From Agaribacterium sp. ZY112 (lineage in GTDB: Bacteria; Pseudomonadota; Gammaproteobacteria; Pseudomonadales; Cellvibrionaceae), in assembly GCF_041346925.1 (NCBI RefSeq), contig NZ_CP166840.1, forward strand, positions 558,001 to 622,000: 64,000 nucleotides of DNA, written 5' to 3'. Both the position numbers and the translations under genes were made by a program. Every line of letters starts with the position of its first letter. Position 1 is the first letter of the stretch. A model generated the notes under the pieces. The model ran no database searches. It was not told the origin of the DNA and worked only from the letters and a program-made list of their open reading frames with translations. Shown in pieces: positions 17,010 through 25,883 of the stretch.

Positions 17010-17023
17010 TGTAATCGTTTACA
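17010..17023. promoter_or_regulatory. LacI-family-type operator palindrome
   Basis: TGTAATCGTTTACA is a near-perfect dyad with a central CG, the usual form of LacI/GalR-family operators. It lies about 320 bp upstream of the GH86 start. No LacI-family regulator is present in the window, so its partner would be elsewhere. Confidence 0.4.
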
Positions 17024-17324
17024 CAAAAAGCCCCAACTAAAGCGCCAATTTTTAGAACCCAGTTCTCAATTCCATAAGCCTTATTATTTAAAATTCACAA
17101 ATGTAGTTATAAATAGAGTGCATATATCATTTTGGAATAAGCAAAAAAGGCATAGCATGCCATGTGACCAATTAAGACTAAAGGCAAGTAAAAACCATAC
17201 TAAAGAATTACAAATAATTGACGTAAATACGCAATTAGCGTCGTCTTTTGCAAAATGCGAACTGTGAAGACTTGCTTAAAAAAAACAAGAAAAACGCATA
17301 GAAGGGAGTAAATATAAAGTGCAC

Positions 17325-17362
17325 AAACAGAGAGGACGAATGATGATTCCCCCCTCTCTGGC
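17325..17362 (-). terminator. possible terminator of the GH16-GH117 operon
   Basis: Eight-bp stem CAGAGAGG/CCTCTCTG with a long loop and a weak T-run, 16 bp after the oxidoreductase stop. Weak evidence. Confidence 0.4.
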
Positions 17363-17377
17363 TCAATATTGAGCAAA

Positions 17378-19666
17378 CTATAAAATATGTAATTCAAATA
17401 AAGCAGCCGGAACCGTCGCAGAGGGGTGTTCCAGTTCGATCGCTAGATAGTCTGTATTAATAGGCTTATCAAATAGCTGAGTGTTAATAGATTGATAGTT
17501 GCTCCGCTTTTCACAAACGACACTGCCATCGGCCAATAGCACTCGATAGTTCTGCACGCAATATGGGATTTGTGTTTCAGGATGCTGCATTAATACGGTT
17601 TCAAGTGCATGATCACTGTCTGTATCAAAAAACAGTTTCAAGCCTTTAAGCTCAACAGGCTGCGGCCAACGCAACTCTAATTTAGGCTGTTTATCGCTAA
17701 AATCGGCAACCCATGCATTACTTTTTAGCCAAGGTCGTAAGTGGCCGTTTTTAAGAGAATCAAGCTCAAAGGCATTGAGCGCGGGTGTAAATTGCAGCGC
17801 TAAGTTCTGGCCCTTAGGGCGGCGCTCGGGCGTCCAGAATTCAAACTCTTCAAGACCAGAGTTTTCTGGTACACGCTGTTTACCATCATTACTAACCGCT
17901 TTATGAACCTTATTAAGTACACTCATCGTGCCTGTAATTAACTGCTCCGAAGTGGCTAACTGAACCTTGTCATTGGCCATAAAACAAATAAAAGCGTAAG
18001 CATCTTGCGCTAACTCTACGCCGCTAAAATCAGCATGTAAGTTTTGCTCACCGGCCTCAAGTTCTAGCTCAATCACCGCAAGTGTGACATCTGGTGTATA
18101 GTTTTCGGCTTTGGAGCTGATGCGTAATTCACAGCGCACGCTGGTGCCCTCATCAGCTCGGGCACTTAAAGACAGCGAAGGGGCCTGACCTTCACTCAGC
18201 GGTACAAGTTGAGCAATACTCTGCTCAAGCGATAAAAATTCTGAAGATGCAGTATAGCCGGCCAAGGCTAAGGTGCTGCTAGCGCTTAAGCTTGCTTGCG
18301 CAACCAAGTTGTTACTAGTATCCAGTGCAACACCCGCCAAACCTTGGCCATTTATCATTAAACGCTGCTGTAATTCAGCCATATTATCTGTGGCTAATAA
18401 ATCCACAGGTTTAAGCTCTTTTTCAACGCACAGCGCTGCAGCTTCACCCACGGCTTGACCACCGTGAGCACAAGTAATCATCACTCGAGTTGAACCAAAA
18501 GCCATATGGCTTGCACTGATAATGCGGCCAGCTAAATACAAATTCTCGATATCACGGCTTACAAAACAACGATAAGGTATTTGATACACACCTTTAGAAT
18601 GGAATTGTGAACAAGCAGGTTTGTCGCTGTAAATACCTTCGGAAGGATGGATATCGATAGCCCAACCGCCATAGCTCACAGCATCATCAAACTGCGTTTG
18701 CTCAACAATATCTTGCTGCTTGAGCATGTACTGGCCCTCAAAGCGACGACTCTCTCGCTTACCAGGAACGGTGCCCACCCACTCTAGAGTTAGGTTTTCT
18801 ACATCTTCAAATTTACCGCTGTTTTTAATGTAATCCCAAATACCGTAAACGATTTTCCACAGCTCAAATTTAATATCTTCACTTTGGTGAATGGTATCGA
18901 GTATGCCTCCGTATTCTAGCCACCAGAATTTACAACCGCTGTCATCACCGTGAATATTTTTACAGCGGGGAATTGCCGCTATGTCTTCGTGTTTATATGC
19001 AAATTCCGGCGCGGTATAGCTCACAGGCTTATCCATACGCTTGCTGTAGAAAAACAAGGAGTGACCGAGTAAATCTTGACTCGGTTCTTCGTTAGCCAGT
19101 AATTCACCAAACTCTTCGCGGGCTTCTGCACCAATGCGAAAGGCCGCACCAGCACCAAAGGCCATGACACCATCACCACTGGCATCACAAAATATAGGGG
19201 CAGACAATTTATAGTGTATGGAGTTCTGGCTACAGAAGGCTTCAACACTACTTATGTTGTTTTCATCTTTTTTATTAACCTGATAAACGCTGGTGTTTAA
19301 CAACAGGGTAATGTTCTCTTCCGCATAAATTTTATCTAACAAGACGGTATCGAAAATAAGAGCATTACCATCTTTGTTACGTTTAAGATTTTCTAACATG
19401 ATCTCATCAATCACACCGCCCTCGCGTGACCAACGATTGTTATTACCCATATGAGAAGTGGCGCCTAGCGCCCACAATCTAACCTCACTTGATGCATTAC
19501 CACCAAGTACAGGTCGATCCTGAACCAATACAACCTTAGAGCCTGCTCGCGCTGCACTAATGGCTGCACATACACCGGCAAGACCACCACCAACAACGAC
19601 AAAATCACAATTTAATTCTTGCTCTTTGTTTGAGCGGGCAAGACCGCTAAATTTTTCAATAATCAT
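17378..19666 (-). CDS. FAD-dependent oxidoreductase of the polysaccharide locus
   Basis: 762 residues with no signal peptide, so cytosolic. The N-terminal Rossmann motif is VVVGGGLAGVCAAISAARAG (about residues 23-42), followed by VVLVQDRPVLGGNASSEVR; APIFCDASGDG and YLAGRIISASHMAFGSTRV are further FAD-contact segments of the FAD_oxidored (PF12831) type. The last 250 residues look like an accessory beta-sandwich domain. Such proteins occur in PULs and may oxidise an unusual sugar; a role with 3,6-anhydro-galactose or its oligosaccharides is inference. It is the last gene of the operon, four bases after the GH117 stop. Confidence 0.85.
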   Translation of the reverse strand: MIIEKFSGLARSNKEQELNCDFVVVGGGLAGVCAAISAARAGSKVVLVQDRPVLGGNASSEVRLWALGATSHMGNNNRWSREGGVIDEIMLENLKRNKDGNALIFDTVLLDKIYAEENITLLLNTSVYQVNKKDENNISSVEAFCSQNSIHYKLSAPIFCDASGDGVMAFGAGAAFRIGAEAREEFGELLANEEPSQDLLGHSLFFYSKRMDKPVSYTAPEFAYKHEDIAAIPRCKNIHGDDSGCKFWWLEYGGILDTIHQSEDIKFELWKIVYGIWDYIKNSGKFEDVENLTLEWVGTVPGKRESRRFEGQYMLKQQDIVEQTQFDDAVSYGGWAIDIHPSEGIYSDKPACSQFHSKGVYQIPYRCFVSRDIENLYLAGRIISASHMAFGSTRVMITCAHGGQAVGEAAALCVEKELKPVDLLATDNMAELQQRLMINGQGLAGVALDTSNNLVAQASLSASSTLALAGYTASSEFLSLEQSIAQLVPLSEGQAPSLSLSARADEGTSVRCELRISSKAENYTPDVTLAVIELELEAGEQNLHADFSGVELAQDAYAFICFMANDKVQLATSEQLITGTMSVLNKVHKAVSNDGKQRVPENSGLEEFEFWTPERRPKGQNLALQFTPALNAFELDSLKNGHLRPWLKSNAWVADFSDKQPKLELRWPQPVELKGLKLFFDTDSDHALETVLMQHPETQIPYCVQNYRVLLADGSVVCEKRSNYQSINTQLFDKPINTDYLAIELEHPSATVPAALFELHIL

Positions 19667-19670
19667 TTAA

Positions 19671-20843
19671 TTAAATTCCACGTTTCTTACGCTGCTCGGC
19701 AGTTAAAGCTTGAGCAAAATAGACTTCTGGGTCGTGAACCACATCGGTTTCATGACAATCATTCTTCTCACTGTTTTGCAGTAAGTTACAATCAAAACGA
19801 GCTAGAAAACTGTATTTCGTTGTTGGGTCTTTTTTATCAGCCATATGACTTAGCCCCCAACTAATACCAATACCGTCGCCAGTATCGTCAAACGCATCAG
19901 CAATATAAGGGCCTGCCGCGATAGGCATAAGCTGTGTAACGGACGCGAGATTAAAATTCACTCCGTCCTTACTATATTGAATCGTATTACTTTCATTACC
20001 GTTGCGAATGGCTAAGGCTGCGATACCTTCTTTAAAAGGGAAATAACACGTTTCATGGCCCGAGTTTAAAATCGGATTTAAACTATGTTTTTCAAAAGGG
20101 CCATGTGGGTTATCTGCTATCGCCAAACCATTACCAACAAGATAATCGGGTCTGTCACCATAAGCTGACTTGTAATACAGATGGATCTTACCTTTATAAA
20201 CCAATAGGTATGGATCATGAATGGAGAATTGATCCCAGCTACCCGGCTCTCCATTTTCTACAACGATTTCCCCTGTCGCTGTCCAAGGGCCTCGTGGGCT
20301 ATCAGACCAAGCCATTGTCACTGGACAATGATCGCCTTTAGTACCGCTGGCTTCCATAAAGGCTTGGTAATACAAATAATAACGGCCTTGCCAAACAAGA
20401 ATATCGGGCGTAGAAATCGAACGCCAACCGAGCTCAGGTTTGCTTGGCCGTTTTACTGCGACACCCTGCTCTTGCCAATGTAGGCCATCTTTACTTGTAG
20501 CGTAGAAAATATCCGCTAAATCCCAATCCATAGATGGAATGTCATCTGTACATTGTTCCGCACCACGTGGCGGTAACGGCGTGTGGCGCTTGGTGTACCA
20601 AACGTAATACAAACCATCAATTTTAATGATCTTGGAAGGATCTCGGCGGCTTACAGTGCCGTCGCTGTTGCTATAATCTAAGCCTTCAACGCGGGTATAT
20701 TTAAAGCTTGAAAATAAATCATTATCTTCGGGCCTAGGCGTTTGATAATTTTCATATAAACGCTGCATCGCCGCACTTAAAGGCCTGTCGGGTTTCGTTT
20801 GTGGAATATCCCAGGGAAAAGCGCCCTGCTCTAGCTTACTCAC
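19671..20843 (-). CDS. GH117 alpha-1,3-(3,6-anhydro)-L-galactosidase, copy B
   Basis: About 390 residues. The GTG at 20843 is the chosen start: GAGG lies six bases upstream and the gene overlaps the preceding stop by eight bases, implying translational coupling. GH117 enzymes remove non-reducing 3,6-anhydro-L-galactose from neoagaro-oligosaccharides. The five-bladed propeller signature is visible: RRDPSKIIK (putative base Asp), YYVWYTKRH, SWDQFSIHDPYLLV, then NPILNSGHET, whose His is the putative acid. No signal peptide, so probably cytosolic. It is roughly 65% similar by eye to the neighbouring copy A. The KPDRPLSAAM opening differs from characterised SdNABH-type enzymes and may mark another clade. 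Confidence 0.85.
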   Translation of the reverse strand: MSKLEQGAFPWDIPQTKPDRPLSAAMQRLYENYQTPRPEDNDLFSSFKYTRVEGLDYSNSDGTVSRRDPSKIIKIDGLYYVWYTKRHTPLPPRGAEQCTDDIPSMDWDLADIFYATSKDGLHWQEQGVAVKRPSKPELGWRSISTPDILVWQGRYYLYYQAFMEASGTKGDHCPVTMAWSDSPRGPWTATGEIVVENGEPGSWDQFSIHDPYLLVYKGKIHLYYKSAYGDRPDYLVGNGLAIADNPHGPFEKHSLNPILNSGHETCYFPFKEGIAALAIRNGNESNTIQYSKDGVNFNLASVTQLMPIAAGPYIADAFDDTGDGIGISWGLSHMADKKDPTTKYSFLARFDCNLLQNSEKNDCHETDVVHDPEVYFAQALTAEQRKKRGI

Positions 20844-22047
20844 TGCTAACCTCACTTAGCTCATCGATAGCACGCTGACGGCACTGAGACTGTTGCTCTT
20901 CACTCAAACTCTGTGCAAAAAATACTTCCGGCGCGTGAATCACATCGGTTTCTTTCATATCTGTGTTGCTGCCTCCCTGTACAAGGTTGCAATCAAAACG
21001 CCCTAAATAACTATGCTTAGTTGTTGGATCTTTTTTATCGGCAAAGTGACATAGGCCCCAGCGTATGCCTTTACCATTTTTAGTATCAATAAAGGCCTCT
21101 GGATTATAAGCTTTGGCACCAACGGGCATCATTTGTGTGACAGAGGCAATCTTAAAATTCACACCATCGGCTGACCATTGGATCGTATTAGTTTCATTAC
21201 CATTGCGAATGGCAAAAGCAGCAATGCCTTCTTTAAACGGAAAATACGTTGTCTCGTGCCCCGAGTTTAATATGGGATTTAAGGGGTGTTTTTCAAAAGG
21301 CCCTAGAGGGTTATCGGCAATAGCCAAACCATTAACACAAAGGTATTCAGGTCGGTCGCCAAAAGCGGCTTTATAATAAAGAAAAATCTTTCCATCACGG
21401 ACTAATAACGACGGGCCATGAATGGAATATTGATCCCAAGATCCTGGCTCTCCGTTTTCGATAATTTCTTTATCAATTCGAGTCCAAGGTCCGTCTGGGC
21501 TATCCGCACTGGCCATAGCGACAGGGCAGTTATCCCCCTTTAACATGCTTGGTTCATTAAAAGTCTGATAATAGAGGTAATAACGCCCTTGCCAACAAAG
21601 AATGTCTGGCGTTGCTACTGAGCGCCAGCCAAGCGTAGGTTTATCTGGCCGATTAATAGCAACACCCTGCTCCTGCCAAGTAAAACCATCTTCGCTGGTG
21701 GCGTAAAAAATATCGGCAAGGTCCCAATCCGTAGACGGAACAGTGTCACTGCAATGTTGCGCACCACGCGGAGGAAGCTCAGTATGCCTTTTGGTATACC
21801 AAACATAATAACGGCCATTGGCTTTAATTATTTTCGAAGGGTCACGACGGCTAATACAACCGTCATGCCCTCCATAATCTAAGCCTTCGAGTTTTGTGTA
21901 CTTAAAACTAGTAAATAGATCATTGTCTTCAGGGCGCGGACTTAAGTAGTTGTCGTACATACGCTCCATCGCCTCACTCAAAGGCCTGTCCGGTTTACTC
22001 TGGGGAATATCCCAAGGAAATGACTTAAACTCTGTCTTAGTTGGCAT
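20836..22047 (-). CDS. GH117 alpha-1,3-(3,6-anhydro)-L-galactosidase, copy A
   Basis: 403 residues, no signal peptide. Same signatures as copy B: FPWDIPQSKPDRPLSEAM at the start, RRDPSKIIK, YYVWYTKRH, SWDQYSIHGPSLLV and NPILNSGHET. One difference is HGPSL where copy B has HDPYL, removing an Asp; since GH117 uses several acidic residues at this blade, copy A may differ in activity or substrate. It starts 11 bases inside the end of the symporter gene, so the two are coupled. Confidence 0.85.
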   Translation of the reverse strand: MPTKTEFKSFPWDIPQSKPDRPLSEAMERMYDNYLSPRPEDNDLFTSFKYTKLEGLDYGGHDGCISRRDPSKIIKANGRYYVWYTKRHTELPPRGAQHCSDTVPSTDWDLADIFYATSEDGFTWQEQGVAINRPDKPTLGWRSVATPDILCWQGRYYLYYQTFNEPSMLKGDNCPVAMASADSPDGPWTRIDKEIIENGEPGSWDQYSIHGPSLLVRDGKIFLYYKAAFGDRPEYLCVNGLAIADNPLGPFEKHPLNPILNSGHETTYFPFKEGIAAFAIRNGNETNTIQWSADGVNFKIASVTQMMPVGAKAYNPEAFIDTKNGKGIRWGLCHFADKKDPTTKHSYLGRFDCNLVQGGSNTDMKETDVIHAPEVFFAQSLSEEQQSQCRQRAIDELSEVSSE

Positions 22048-23773
22048 TTGTTATTTCACCTACCAAGTTGTTTTTTTGATTAGCACTGTTTTTTTGATTG
22101 GCGCTGCTCTTTTGATTGGACCTGTTCTTTAGAAGCAAGGCTATACCTACAAGTAATATTAAAGCGCCCATAGACGCCACAACCAACGCGCCTTTTTCAG
22201 CAACCGCCGATAGGGATAGCATAATCACGCCTGTTGCGCCTATGCCCATAGCAATCACTTTTACGCCGTGATAATTATCACCCTCGTGATCCGCGCTAAG
22301 CTCAGAAACTTTCTCTACTTCTAACTTTTCAGCAACAATGGTTTCATAGTTTTTATAACACTGAGGCACACCACGCTTACGCGCAATAACTTCAAACACA
22401 GTAAGGATAACAACGGGCGTTAATACACCAAGTAACATTTCTTCGGCTCGATCAAGCTTAAAGTCAAACAGTACAGGCGATAAAAACTTGAAATAAGCAT
22501 TGATGCTAAGGGTCACAATACTGGTGGTTAAGATATTTCGACCGGTCTGATATTTAGAAAAAAGAAGCCAAATTGGCGGTAAAAATAACGCACCGCCAGT
22601 CAGCGCCGCCATCGTCATCACCACCTCAACAACGCCGCCCATTAATGGCACCAATAGAGCAACCCCTATCGTTACCATACCCAGACATATCGTCGCCATT
22701 CGACCAAAAAACACCATCGACTTTTCTGATGCCTGAGGTTTAAACAAGCGATATACATCGTTAGTTAAGACGCCCGCTGTGATATTTAAGGCAGTGTTAA
22801 TAGAGCTTGAGGTTGCGAAAATCATACCGCCTAGCATCAAACCCAACATACCGACAGGCAGCACCTCTTTACACATCAACAAATAAGCGCCTTCATCAGC
22901 ATTACCACTTAGATCGGGGTTAACCGTACGATAAAGCATCGGAGCTAACATCCAAACCAAAGGGCTAATACAATACAAAGCTGAGAATAACCAACCTACT
23001 TTCTTGGCATCTTGCGGTGAAGCCACGCTGGTGTAGCGCTGAATATAGGCCCAGTTACCAGCAATAAAGAAAAGATTGTAGAGGCCAAAGGCAAAAATAA
23101 AGGTCCAGGTATATTCACCGTTTGTTAAGTTAAAGAAACCTTCTGGAGCCTTTTCAACAAAAGTAGAAAAGCCACCTACATGATCAAGTGCTAGAGGCAC
23201 AACAATTAATACTGCGGCTGTTAAAACAACAAACTGAAGTATGTCGGTAACAATAACCGCCCATAAACCGCCCACAGCGGTATAGAGCAGAATAATAATA
23301 CCTAGCGCCACAACGGTTAGCGTTATAGGAAGGCCCGTACTGACCTCAACTATTTTCGCAACAGGGTATAAAAAAGCGCCTGTAGAGAAAGTGGCAATGC
23401 TTAAGAAAATAACGGTGTAGGTTTTTTGAACGGATCCACCTACTCGTTCTTTAATATATTGTGCAGCGGTTAAGGTTTTTGTTTTTTGCCAACGAGGCGC
23501 AATAAAAAATCCGATTAATAAACCGGCAATACACATGGTCCACTGTATCGTTATTGCGACCCAACCCGAGGTGTACGCAATAGAGCCCCAAACAACAAAA
23601 GTACCCGCCGAGAAAAAGCTCATAAATAGAGACAGGCCACTCATCCACCAGGGCAATGCCCCTCCGGCGGCAAAAAACCCACTCATATTCTTACCGGAGG
23701 ATGAAAAGCTAGTGCCGCAAACAACAACCAAGATGGTAAAAATGGCGATGACGCCAAGATCGATACTACCCAT
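22037..23773 (-). CDS. sodium:solute symporter (SSS family)
   Basis: 578 residues with about 13-14 hydrophobic helices across residues 1-530 and a Ser/Gln/Lys-rich repeated tail. The segments GMSGFFAAGGALPWWMSGLSL and TAAQYIKERVGG are typical of SSS transporters, which import sugars with Na+. The context suggests import of galactose, 3,6-anhydro-galactose or neoagaro-oligosaccharides across the inner membrane. It follows the GH16 gene in the operon with a 62-bp gap. Confidence 0.88.
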   Translation of the reverse strand: MGSIDLGVIAIFTILVVVCGTSFSSSGKNMSGFFAAGGALPWWMSGLSLFMSFFSAGTFVVWGSIAYTSGWVAITIQWTMCIAGLLIGFFIAPRWQKTKTLTAAQYIKERVGGSVQKTYTVIFLSIATFSTGAFLYPVAKIVEVSTGLPITLTVVALGIIILLYTAVGGLWAVIVTDILQFVVLTAAVLIVVPLALDHVGGFSTFVEKAPEGFFNLTNGEYTWTFIFAFGLYNLFFIAGNWAYIQRYTSVASPQDAKKVGWLFSALYCISPLVWMLAPMLYRTVNPDLSGNADEGAYLLMCKEVLPVGMLGLMLGGMIFATSSSINTALNITAGVLTNDVYRLFKPQASEKSMVFFGRMATICLGMVTIGVALLVPLMGGVVEVVMTMAALTGGALFLPPIWLLFSKYQTGRNILTTSIVTLSINAYFKFLSPVLFDFKLDRAEEMLLGVLTPVVILTVFEVIARKRGVPQCYKNYETIVAEKLEVEKVSELSADHEGDNYHGVKVIAMGIGATGVIMLSLSAVAEKGALVVASMGALILLVGIALLLKNRSNQKSSANQKNSANQKNNLVGEITNAN

Positions 23774-23835
23774 AATTATTCTTCTTTATTAAAAAAATCG
23801 CCCTCCCCTAACGGTTCGGGCGCAACATCCAAGGT

Positions 23836-25107
23836 TTAATCTTTAGGGGTGTAATAACGCACCCAGTCAACTTTCATACTCGTGCCATCAATGGCATCGG
23901 TAACTGGCCCTGCTATATCCACTTTTAAAATCGCTAAACTGAAAAGCATGGTGGTCTCACTAAAACAAACATCGTTACGCATTTCGTGAAAAAGCTCACC
24001 GTCTTTATAAAAACGAAAATAATCTTCATCCCACTGCAGGCCAAAGACATGCCACTGAGTTGCGTAATCTGATACCTCTTTCGCGGCATCAAACTCTGTT
24101 AGCTCGATCCAATCTTTACCATCGTGATATTGAATTTTGTAGTCGGCAATTAGGTTTCGATACTTGCCTTTTTCAGCGCCAAACTCTTGTAACCAACCAT
24201 TAGCAAACTGTACAGCGCCAATTTCCTTGGCTTCATCCCAGTTTAATTCCAACAGTTTGGGACCGTCTTTCTTAGACACCCACCGTGTTTCCATGCGGCC
24301 ATCAATGGCGAACGCCTCTTCTGACGGAAGCTTGTTATAAATACCATTTGTTTTTAGTGAGGTATCTTTCGCAAGTGCGTGATTCACTAATGTACTGTCG
24401 TACTCTGCGTCTAAGGCTTTGGGATAGCTATCCGACGGGGCAAAGACTCTAAACTCACTAATATGCAAAGAAGATGGGTTACTTGAGATTAAACGCAGCT
24501 TTTTCGTCTTAATAGGTTTTTCAAGGGTAAGGTGATGACCCGGATCACCATCTAAGGTGTGATGTAACTGGTTATCGTGATGCATTTTTTTGCCATTTGG
24601 CAAAGTCCACGTATCTGTCCAGTTATGGATATTGCTATTGATGATATTTGGGTAGTGCCCCTCGTTCACATCAATTTCACAAGCTTTTTGCCCCTCTTTG
24701 ACACCTTGTTTGGGCCAAAACCAGAAGCTGTTATTGGTGCCGTAAGCCTCGGCATATTTCATACGCGCTTCGTAATAGCCGTAATGGAAGGCACGTTTAG
24801 ACCAAATATTACCCGTCGTCCAAGGCTGGCTGTCGTCAATGCGAGTTTCTTTTTTGGCCAACAAATGTAAAACACCATCCTCGACCTTGGCATTATCTCG
24901 CCAACGGCTGCTTAAGACCCATGGGTTTTCGGTAGCGCCATTTTGACTAACCCAGTTCTTATCAAGCTGCTTATCGGCATAGTTAAACTCATCAGACCAC
25001 TCTAGATCCCAGTTACTTAAGTCGATGCTTTGCTTGTCTGCTTGGGCAAAATTAACACTTAAACTCAAGCCAACTAAAGCCAGTGCTGTTAAGGTTTTAG
25101 TGCTCAT
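23836..25107 (-). CDS. secreted GH16 enzyme with inserted F5/8C-like module
   Basis: 423 residues with a signal peptide (residues 1-23). GH16 enzymes of this kind cut beta-1,4 bonds in agar, porphyran or carrageenan. The catalytic motif is ACEIDVNEG, with Glu144, Asp146 and Glu149 in the bulged ExDxxE form. The GH16 fold is interrupted after HNWTDTW: about residues 180-345 hold a discoidin/CBM32-like segment (LHISEFRVFAPSDSYP, AFAIDGRMETRWVSKK, then KLLELNWDEAKEIGAVQFAN). GH16 resumes at QWHVFGLQWDEDYFRFYKDG. The second GH16 at 30910 lacks this insertion. The shared motif lies 34 bp before the ATG, and the gene leads the operon. Confidence 0.88.
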   Translation of the reverse strand: MSTKTLTALALVGLSLSVNFAQADKQSIDLSNWDLEWSDEFNYADKQLDKNWVSQNGATENPWVLSSRWRDNAKVEDGVLHLLAKKETRIDDSQPWTTGNIWSKRAFHYGYYEARMKYAEAYGTNNSFWFWPKQGVKEGQKACEIDVNEGHYPNIINSNIHNWTDTWTLPNGKKMHHDNQLHHTLDGDPGHHLTLEKPIKTKKLRLISSNPSSLHISEFRVFAPSDSYPKALDAEYDSTLVNHALAKDTSLKTNGIYNKLPSEEAFAIDGRMETRWVSKKDGPKLLELNWDEAKEIGAVQFANGWLQEFGAEKGKYRNLIADYKIQYHDGKDWIELTEFDAAKEVSDYATQWHVFGLQWDEDYFRFYKDGELFHEMRNDVCFSETTMLFSLAILKVDIAGPVTDAIDGTSMKVDWVRYYTPKD

Positions 25108-25140
25108 TAAATGGCGCTCCGCTTATTTACTTTTTTATTA

Positions 25141-25166
25141 GTGTTTCGACTTCTCTAATTGACACA
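25141..25166 (-). promoter_or_regulatory. shared inverted motif upstream of GH16 gene
   Basis: TGTT-N14-TGACAC, one base away from the TGTC-N14/15-TGACAC motif found upstream of the receptor, lactonase and GH86 B genes. Confidence 0.4.
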
Positions 25167-25204
25167 AAGAATAAGGGAGCTATTGAGCTAAAGTGATTTA
25201 AGGC

Positions 25205-25825
25205 ACGAAATGGCTAGTACTAATCACAGCAGACGTACCCCATAGTGAAGCCATAGCTAGAAAAGCAAAATGGGCGCTTAAAGGGTTTCTGAGGTAGGAA
25301 TACCGAAGCAAGCCTATAGGGATATATTTACGGCGCCTCTGAATAGATCGACTTAAACACCCACGACCACACTGAAAATAAAGCGAAATCCCAACAATAA
25401 AAACTAAGCAATGTCCTACAGCAGGCTGCAACGCACCACACAAGGTCTTCCATAATAGAGCCAGAGCTAGAAAAGCAAAGTGGGCGCTTAAGTCGGTCTA
25501 TAAAGGGTTTCTGAGGTAGGGATACCGAAGCAAAGCCTATAGGGATATATTTACGGCGTCCCTGAATAGATCGACTTAAACACCCTCGACTACACTGAGA
25601 ATAAAGCGAAGTCCCAACAATCAAAACTAAGCAACGCCCTACAGCAGGCTGCAACGCACCACACAAGGTCCTCCATAATAGAGTCAGAGCTAGACAGCAA
25701 AGTGGGCGCTTAAGTCGATCTATAAAGGGTTTCTGAGGTGGGGATACCGAAGCGAAGCCTATAGGGATATATTTACGGCGTCCCTGAATAGATCGACTTA
25801 AACACCCACGACCACACTACAAATA
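25205..25825. repeat. three tandem copies of a 222-bp repeat
   Basis: Three copies with period 222-223 bp. The segment GCCTATAGGGATATATTTACGG-type recurs near 25312, 25535 and 25757, flanked by AGGGATACCG and CGGCGTCCCT arms that can pair. Two short ORFs inside it merely follow the repeat and are not called. It fills most of the gap between the GH50 and GH16 genes. A related element occurs at 59478-59537. Confidence 0.85.
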
Positions 25826-25883
25826 AAACACTGCCCTCGAGCACCAAACCATGGCACCACAATGAGCAGCGTATCCTGCCAAT

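Larger units (their letters stand above)
16695..17377. other. intergenic region upstream of GH86 A
   Basis: About 680 bp, AT-rich, presumed promoter region of the GH86 gene. It contains a LacI-type palindrome at 17010-17023 and a weak hairpin after the oxidoreductase gene. A plus-strand ORF of 141 codons crosses it but has no family likeness and is not called. Confidence 0.6.

Noticed and set aside
16842-17267. 141-codon plus-strand ORF
   Set aside because: Lies in the upstream region of GH86 A, has no domain or ribosome-binding site, and its composition is that of AT-rich intergenic DNA.
25198-25666. Two similar ORFs inside the tandem repeat (25198-25443, 25328-25666)
   Set aside because: Their similarity follows from the 222-bp repeat itself; no start signals or family likeness. 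A CRISPR array was also considered and rejected because the copies are long and contain no spacers.
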